From: Methanobacteriota archaeon
GTDB taxonomy: Archaea; Thermoplasmatota; Poseidoniia; Poseidoniales; Poseidoniaceae
Direction: 5' to 3'
NCBI GenBank assembly: GCA_011525095.1
Contig: WTIV01000125.1
Span: 1-11,207 of the forward strand
DNA: 11,207 nucleotides
The translations under genes and the position numbers were made by a program. The notes under the pieces were generated by a model that worked only from the letters and a program-made list of their open reading frames with translations, made no database searches and was not told the origin of the DNA. Positions 7,518 through 11,207 of this stretch are shown one piece after another (positions within the stretch are counted from its first letter, which is position 1; every line of letters starts with the position of its first letter).

Positions 7518-8282
7518 ATGCCTAATCCCATTAAGAGAGGCATGAGTGATACATTTCTCGTCACAGGTGCGTCCAAAGGTTTGGGTCGCTCTATCGCAAT
7601 GTCGCTAGCAAATTCTGGAAAATCTGTAATCGCTCTAGCTAGAAATAGTTCTGAATTGGATACATTGAATGAATCTCTAAAACAAATTTCGTCAAACTCT
7701 CAAATCATTGCATGCGATTTGGCTTCCAAAGAAGACATTTCGAAAGCCGTTGGTAAAATCATTGGGGAATTCAAACACCTATCGGGTATTGTCCATAATG
7801 CAGGGACTATCTCTCCGATTGAGAATATGCTTGATGTTTCTAGAGATAATTGGGAGAGAGCCGTGAATGTAAACCTCATTGGAGTTCAAGATTTAACTCG
7901 ATCTTTGGACAGTATAATTGGAGGCGAGTCTCATACCCGAGTAGTCACAATTTCTAGTGGTGCTGCAAAGCGCCCTCTGCACGGATGGAGTTCGTATTGT
8001 GTCTCTAAAGCAGGTCTGGATATGTGGACAAGATGTTTGGCTGAGGAAGGAGAGTCAGAGAACATATCTGCTCTAGCCATTGCGCCGGGGATTGTTGATA
8101 CTGGAATGCAAAAGGAAATACGTCAGGCGGACGAATCCTCGTTCCCACTTCTTCAAAATTTCATTGAGTATCATAAGAACGGAGAACTGACAAATCCAGA
8201 TGATGTGGCACAAAAACTACTTCCTTATGTTACAGGTGATTTAGGACAAAATGGGGACATTTTGGATGTACGTAACTTGTGA
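7518..8282 (+). CDS. Short-chain dehydrogenase/reductase (SDR, classical type)
   Basis: The 254-residue protein has a full classical SDR layout. The nucleotide-binding motif TGASKGLG is at 16-23, the acidic CDLAS at 66-70, HNAG at 93-96, the structural Asn119 in VNVNLIG, and the catalytic Ser147, Tyr160 and Lys164 in ISSG and YCVSK. APGIVDTGMQ (189-198) resembles the region after the active site in sepiapterin-reductase and benzil-reductase-like SDRs. Arg42 in ALARN follows the second strand and suggests NADPH preference. The substrate cannot be assigned. The ATG at 7518 lies nine bases after the surface-protein stop and lacks a clear Shine-Dalgarno. An in-frame ATG at 7542 (MSDTFLVTGAS) would give a 246-residue protein with a more typical SDR N terminus and has AGAGAGG just before it, though very close. 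Either start is possible. Confidence 0.87.
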   Translation: MPNPIKRGMSDTFLVTGASKGLGRSIAMSLANSGKSVIALARNSSELDTLNESLKQISSNSQIIACDLASKEDISKAVGKIIGEFKHLSGIVHNAGTISPIENMLDVSRDNWERAVNVNLIGVQDLTRSLDSIIGGESHTRVVTISSGAAKRPLHGWSSYCVSKAGLDMWTRCLAEEGESENISALAIAPGIVDTGMQKEIRQADESSFPLLQNFIEYHKNGELTNPDDVAQKLLPYVTGDLGQNGDILDVRNL

Positions 8283-8296
8283 GTAGTTAGTCGAAT

Positions 8297-8327
8297 CAAT
8301 GGTAACGGTCATAAGCCCCAACCATTG
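8297..8327. other. Inverted repeat upstream of eIF5A
   Basis: CAATGGT (8297-8303) and ACCATTG (8321-8327) are exact reverse complements separated by 17 bases, in the 65-base gap between the SDR stop and the eIF5A start. It could fold at the 3' end of the SDR transcript or serve as a protein-binding site near the eIF5A promoter. No T-run follows it, so it is not a convincing terminator. Chance is possible at this arm length. Confidence 0.25.
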
Positions 8328-8336
8328 CCTGTGACT

Positions 8337-8343
8337 GAGGGAG
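8337..8343 (+). promoter_or_regulatory. Shine-Dalgarno-like site for eIF5A
   Basis: GAGGGAG ends four bases before the ATG at 8348 and fixes that codon as the eIF5A start. It has the same GAGG core as the site used before the next gene. Confidence 0.5.
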
Positions 8344-8347
8344 CCAT

Positions 8348-8734
8348 ATGCCAGGAACAACCCGTGTTGAAATTCGAACTCTGAAGGTAGGTAGATACTG
8401 CTGCGTTGAAGACAAAGCGTACAAGATAAATTCCATATCAAAATCCAAGCCAGGTAAGCACGGTTCTGCAAAGGCAAGACTAGAACTTGTAGACATTTTC
8501 ACAGGGCAAAAGATTTCTCACGTCGGAAGCGTAACTGATTCCATCAACGTTCCACTAATTGAAAAGGGAACCGCAATGGTTACCCACATTGAAGGCGCAG
8601 AAGTCCACGCAATGAATATGCGTGACCACTCAATGATGATTCTACCAATGGAAGATGAAATGGAAATCGACGCAGGTAAAGAAATCATGTGGATGGAAGC
8701 TTTGGGCCTCTACAAGATTATTCGTGACCATTGA
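8348..8734 (+). CDS. eif5A: Translation factor aIF5A/eIF5A (hypusine-containing)
   Basis: At 128 residues this is the usual archaeal length. The N-terminal SH3-like domain holds the hypusination loop SKPGKHGSAK at residues 33-42; Lys37 between Gly and His is the residue converted by deoxyhypusine synthase. The C-terminal OB-fold domain begins near residue 70. The factor binds the ribosome E site and helps peptide-bond formation at poor substrates such as proline runs, and aids termination. The start is well fixed by GAGGGAG just upstream and by the conserved beginning MPGTTRVEIRTLKVGRY. No deoxyhypusine synthase or agmatine-pathway gene is adjacent. The OPT transporter gene follows after 20 bases, so the two may be co-transcribed, but no functional link is known. 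Confidence 0.96.
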   Translation: MPGTTRVEIRTLKVGRYCCVEDKAYKINSISKSKPGKHGSAKARLELVDIFTGQKISHVGSVTDSINVPLIEKGTAMVTHIEGAEVHAMNMRDHSMMILPMEDEMEIDAGKEIMWMEALGLYKIIRDH

Positions 8735-8743
8735 ACTTCATTT

Positions 8744-8750
8744 GAGGTGA
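8744..8750 (+). promoter_or_regulatory. Shine-Dalgarno site deciding the GTG start of the OPT gene
   Basis: GAGGTGA is the strongest ribosome-binding match in the window and lies four bases before GTG at 8755. The next in-frame ATG is far inside the conserved N-terminal region, so the GTG start is well supported. Confidence 0.65.
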
Positions 8751-8754
8751 GATA

Positions 8755-11118
8755 GTGGGCGTAAAGAAGTCGGCATATCGCCAACCGGTTACACCGGAAG
8801 GTCTGAAGGCGATTGAAAGCGGTACTCTCACTTGGTTAGATGACGAGATGTATAACAACCTAAACACAGGTGTTTTGGAACAGTATCTCGAAGAAAAGAA
8901 TCTGGAGGAAGCGTTCGAAGTTTCTCACTGGGATACCAAGAAAGTAATGATTGGCATTGGTATCGGTGCTATTTTCTCTGGTGTCACAGCATATATTGGT
9001 CTAAAGTTAGGTTTGGCGATTTCAGCCGCTTGGTACATCGCTTACGTTTTGGGTATGGCTCTGAAGTGGTCGCCATCTGAAGTAAACATTGCAACATCTG
9101 CAACAACAGGTGCAACTCACGCTTCCACAGGTTTCATTTTCACATTCCCTGCTATTTTCTTGTTAGCAGCAGACCCACAATATTGGTTATCGGACGGGCC
9201 TCTTATCGTATTGGGTGAAGGCGAAACAATGCGTTTGGCATTCGTTGGAATTGTAGCATCTATGTTTGCTGGTTTCCTTGGTGTCATGTATTTCATTATC
9301 TTTAGACGTGTATGGCTTGTTGAGGATCCACTTCCTTTGCCGGGATTCGAAGCAACGCTGAAAATGCTCGACATAGCTAGTGATGTAAGCACTGGTGCAG
9401 TTGAGCATGCAAGAGAGTCTCTGAAAACAATCGGTGTATGGACTGCAATAACCATGGTTGGTTTGTTCCTAATCGAATATCCACTGGTTTGGATGAATGG
9501 TAAGCGCCAAGCATTGAGTGATTATCTAGCTGAGATGCTATCCGGAGACACATTCGGCTTAGCATCATTCTACTCTCACGCTAAGATTCACCAGCCTGGT
9601 GAAGTCGTTGGTGGTGTTGCAGCAGGTCCAGCACATTACAACCCAGATACGGTCTTCAATCCATTCATGTACACCTACGTTGGTGTTGCTTTAACGCCAT
9701 CTATGTTCGCTATTGGTTGGTTCATGAAGACAAGAGTTGCTTTCTTAGTCAACCTTGGAACAATAGTAGGATGGTTCTTCCTCGTTCCTCTCGCAGTCGC
9801 ATTCAACCTTCCTGTCTATGAAGGGCAAATCGGAGCAAGTGTGCCATTACAGGAACTACCTGCGGCTCTACACGCCGTTAATCCTGCTGATTACCCAAGC
9901 AGCACTGGAGCCGTACAAATGTACGCCTTCGCTAAGGCAGTACGCTTCATTGCAATCGGTGCAATTGTCGGTGGTGGAATATTTGGTCTACTAAAGATGT
10001 GGAAGACATTTGCTAACATCTTCGTTGACATTGGTAAGGCGTTCAAAGGAGACAGCGGTAAGGAATACATGGAAGGAAAGGGATGGTATGAATGGCCACT
10101 TTCTCACATTCCAATCTTCATGTTGCTAACCTTTGGTTCAATGATTGTGATTTTCATGTTGGGTGAATTCCCTCTTGTAGCAAGTATTGTGTTCTCACTA
10201 ATTCTTCTAATGACTACATTCCTGCTGGGTGCAATCGCTGTAAGAGTGATGGGTGAAACAGGAATTGAGCCTGTTTCTGGTACATCATTCATCGTTCTAT
10301 TGATGTTGTTTGGAGTGTTCCTAAATTTCACCGACCCACTTGGTCTAACAACCCAAGAGGCTGTTCTTTTGGGATTGGTTGGAACCACAGTATTCGGTTC
10401 TGCAATTTCGATGTCTGGTACTGTAATTGGAGATTACAAGAACAGCCTGTACATCGGAAACAGGCCATATCATATCTCCAAGGGTAACATCATGGGAGTT
10501 GTTCCAGGTGCTGTGATTGGCGCAGGTGTTGCAATTTTCCTAGCCAATGAGTTGGCACAAGGTCGAATTCAATTGATTGCCCCACAAGCAAACGCATTCG
10601 CAACTTTCTCAGTTATCTTCGCAGAGGGACAAGGAGACCTAACTCTACTGCTACTTGGATTCCTTCTTGGTGTATTTGTCGAATGGGCAACTGGAATGGG
10701 TACTTCATTCGGATTGGGTATGTATCTAGATGTCCCTCACACACTTCCAATGTTGATTGGTGGAGTTGCTAGAGACCAGTGGGAAGAGAAGAAACTCAAA
10801 CCAAAGATCGATGCAATCAAGGAAGAAGAAGGTACTGTCGTGGCAGAAAAGAAGAGAGCTCTCATCTTACTTGGAACATTCATGGTTGCAGCAGGTCTGC
10901 TAACAGGGGAGGCTTTCTTCGGTACAGAAAGCAGTATTCTATCATTCATTGACTCGCTCTGGGATCCTGAGTTCGGTAGCAGCCTTACATGGCACTTCGT
11001 TCGATTAGGTGGCTTCGTATTCTTGAACTTGGTAATTGGATACCTGATTTACTTCCTCTTCAAGAGAGCGGGAGTCATTGGTGGCTCATCTCAAGATGCT
11101 GAACTAGTCGAGGCATGA
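8755..11118 (+). CDS. OPT-family oligopeptide/metal-chelate transporter
   Basis: This 787-residue polytopic protein has a hydrophilic N terminus of about 60 residues, then many membrane segments. Family signatures include the first helix pair with YIGLKLGLAISAAWYIAYVLG (80-100), SATTGATHASTG (115-126), GETGIEPVSGTSF in the second half, and the late segment at about 643-675 with GLGMYL and LPMLIGGVARD, matching the usual OPT motif before the last helices. OPT proteins are proton-coupled importers of oligopeptides or of metal-chelating peptides and siderophore-like compounds; prokaryotic members are largely uncharacterised. It is at the long end of the family, the extra length lying mainly in the N terminus and in a loop near residues 255-300. 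A peptide substrate would suit a protein-degrading marine heterotroph, but this is inference. Its stop lies two bases before the next gene's ATG, suggesting translational coupling. Confidence 0.88.
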   Translation: MGVKKSAYRQPVTPEGLKAIESGTLTWLDDEMYNNLNTGVLEQYLEEKNLEEAFEVSHWDTKKVMIGIGIGAIFSGVTAYIGLKLGLAISAAWYIAYVLGMALKWSPSEVNIATSATTGATHASTGFIFTFPAIFLLAADPQYWLSDGPLIVLGEGETMRLAFVGIVASMFAGFLGVMYFIIFRRVWLVEDPLPLPGFEATLKMLDIASDVSTGAVEHARESLKTIGVWTAITMVGLFLIEYPLVWMNGKRQALSDYLAEMLSGDTFGLASFYSHAKIHQPGEVVGGVAAGPAHYNPDTVFNPFMYTYVGVALTPSMFAIGWFMKTRVAFLVNLGTIVGWFFLVPLAVAFNLPVYEGQIGASVPLQELPAALHAVNPADYPSSTGAVQMYAFAKAVRFIAIGAIVGGGIFGLLKMWKTFANIFVDIGKAFKGDSGKEYMEGKGWYEWPLSHIPIFMLLTFGSMIVIFMLGEFPLVASIVFSLILLMTTFLLGAIAVRVMGETGIEPVSGTSFIVLLMLFGVFLNFTDPLGLTTQEAVLLGLVGTTVFGSAISMSGTVIGDYKNSLYIGNRPYHISKGNIMGVVPGAVIGAGVAIFLANELAQGRIQLIAPQANAFATFSVIFAEGQGDLTLLLLGFLLGVFVEWATGMGTSFGLGMYLDVPHTLPMLIGGVARDQWEEKKLKPKIDAIKEEEGTVVAEKKRALILLGTFMVAAGLLTGEAFFGTESSILSFIDSLWDPEFGSSLTWHFVRLGGFVFLNLVIGYLIYFLFKRAGVIGGSSQDAELVEA

Positions 11119-11120
11119 GG

Positions 11121-11207
11121 ATGAGTCGCACACCACCTATGGTGTGGGGATTGCTGGCTGCAGGAGTAGTTGGAGTCTCATCTGCAGGGGCTATTTTGTC
11201 CCATGTC
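11121..11207 (+). CDS. N-terminal fragment of a membrane protein, possibly an EamA/DMT transporter (cut by window end)
   Basis: An open frame starts with ATG at 11121, two bases after the OPT stop, and runs to the last base. The 29 visible residues are a short polar start followed by a membrane helix (WGLLAAGVVGVSSAGAILSHV). The Gly/Ala-rich helix with a central SSAG resembles the first helix of EamA/DMT-superfamily transporters, but one helix cannot fix a family. GAGG immediately before the ATG is too close to act as an ideal ribosome site, so translation probably depends on ribosomes finishing the OPT gene. A second ATG at 11139 could also serve as the start. Confidence 0.55.
   Translation, partial: MSRTPPMVWGLLAAGVVGVSSAGAILSHV
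11129..11146 (+). other. Strong short hairpin over the start of the last gene
   Basis: CACACCA (11129-11135) and TGGTGTG (11140-11146) form a perfect 7-bp stem with a four-base loop CCTA. It begins eight bases after the ATG at 11121 and covers the alternative ATG at 11139. No T-run follows, so it does not look like a terminator. A role in limiting initiation on the downstream gene is possible. Confidence 0.35.

Overview
The window looks like a piece of a planktonic marine euryarchaeal chromosome, most likely Marine Group II (Poseidoniales) or a close relative. The archaeal evidence is an eIF5A gene with a hypusination loop, a tRNA without an encoded CCA end, TATA-like boxes placed for short-leader or leaderless transcripts, and a very large Asp-rich thrombospondin-type-3 surface protein next to a cupredoxin protein. 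The placement below the level of archaea is inferred from gene style; no marker gene here settles it. Coding density is high and base composition is AT-leaning and even, with no insertion sequence, CRISPR array, phage gene or other sign of recent transfer.

Layout from left to right. (1) 95-2080 (+): a 661-residue fusion of a secreted-side type-1 copper (plastocyanin-like) domain, one linking membrane segment and a 12-segment AmpG/PAT-like MFS transporter. (2) 2092-2164 (-): tRNA-Gln(UUG), just downstream of (3) 2187-2636 (-): an HD-domain hydrolase of the YfbR/HDDC2 5'-deoxynucleotidase type. (4) A divergent promoter region with a perfect 16-bp palindrome at 2652-2667. (5) 2729-3580 (+): a 3-hydroxyacyl-CoA (3-hydroxybutyryl-CoA type) dehydrogenase. 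(6) 3636-7508 (+): a 1290-residue membrane-anchored surface protein with the order TSP3, seven-bladed propeller, unrecognised Cys-containing module, about 14 TSP3 units, membrane helix, acidic tail with an aromatic motif. (7) 7518-8282 (+): a short-chain dehydrogenase/reductase. (8) 8348-8734 (+): eIF5A. (9) 8755-11118 (+): an OPT-family transporter with a GTG start and a clear Shine-Dalgarno. (10) 11121-11207 (+): the first 29 codons of another membrane protein, cut by the window edge, with a short strong hairpin just after its start.

Taken together the genes suit a heterotroph that takes up peptides or related solutes (OPT), oxidises or makes acyl chains (3-hydroxyacyl-CoA dehydrogenase), and displays large calcium-binding proteins and copper proteins at its surface. 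The genes from 7518 onward are closely packed on one strand, and eIF5A, OPT and the 3' membrane protein may share a transcript. No complete new multi-gene system is evident. The most unusual items are the copper-domain/transporter fusion, the architecture of the giant surface protein, and the palindrome in the divergent promoter.
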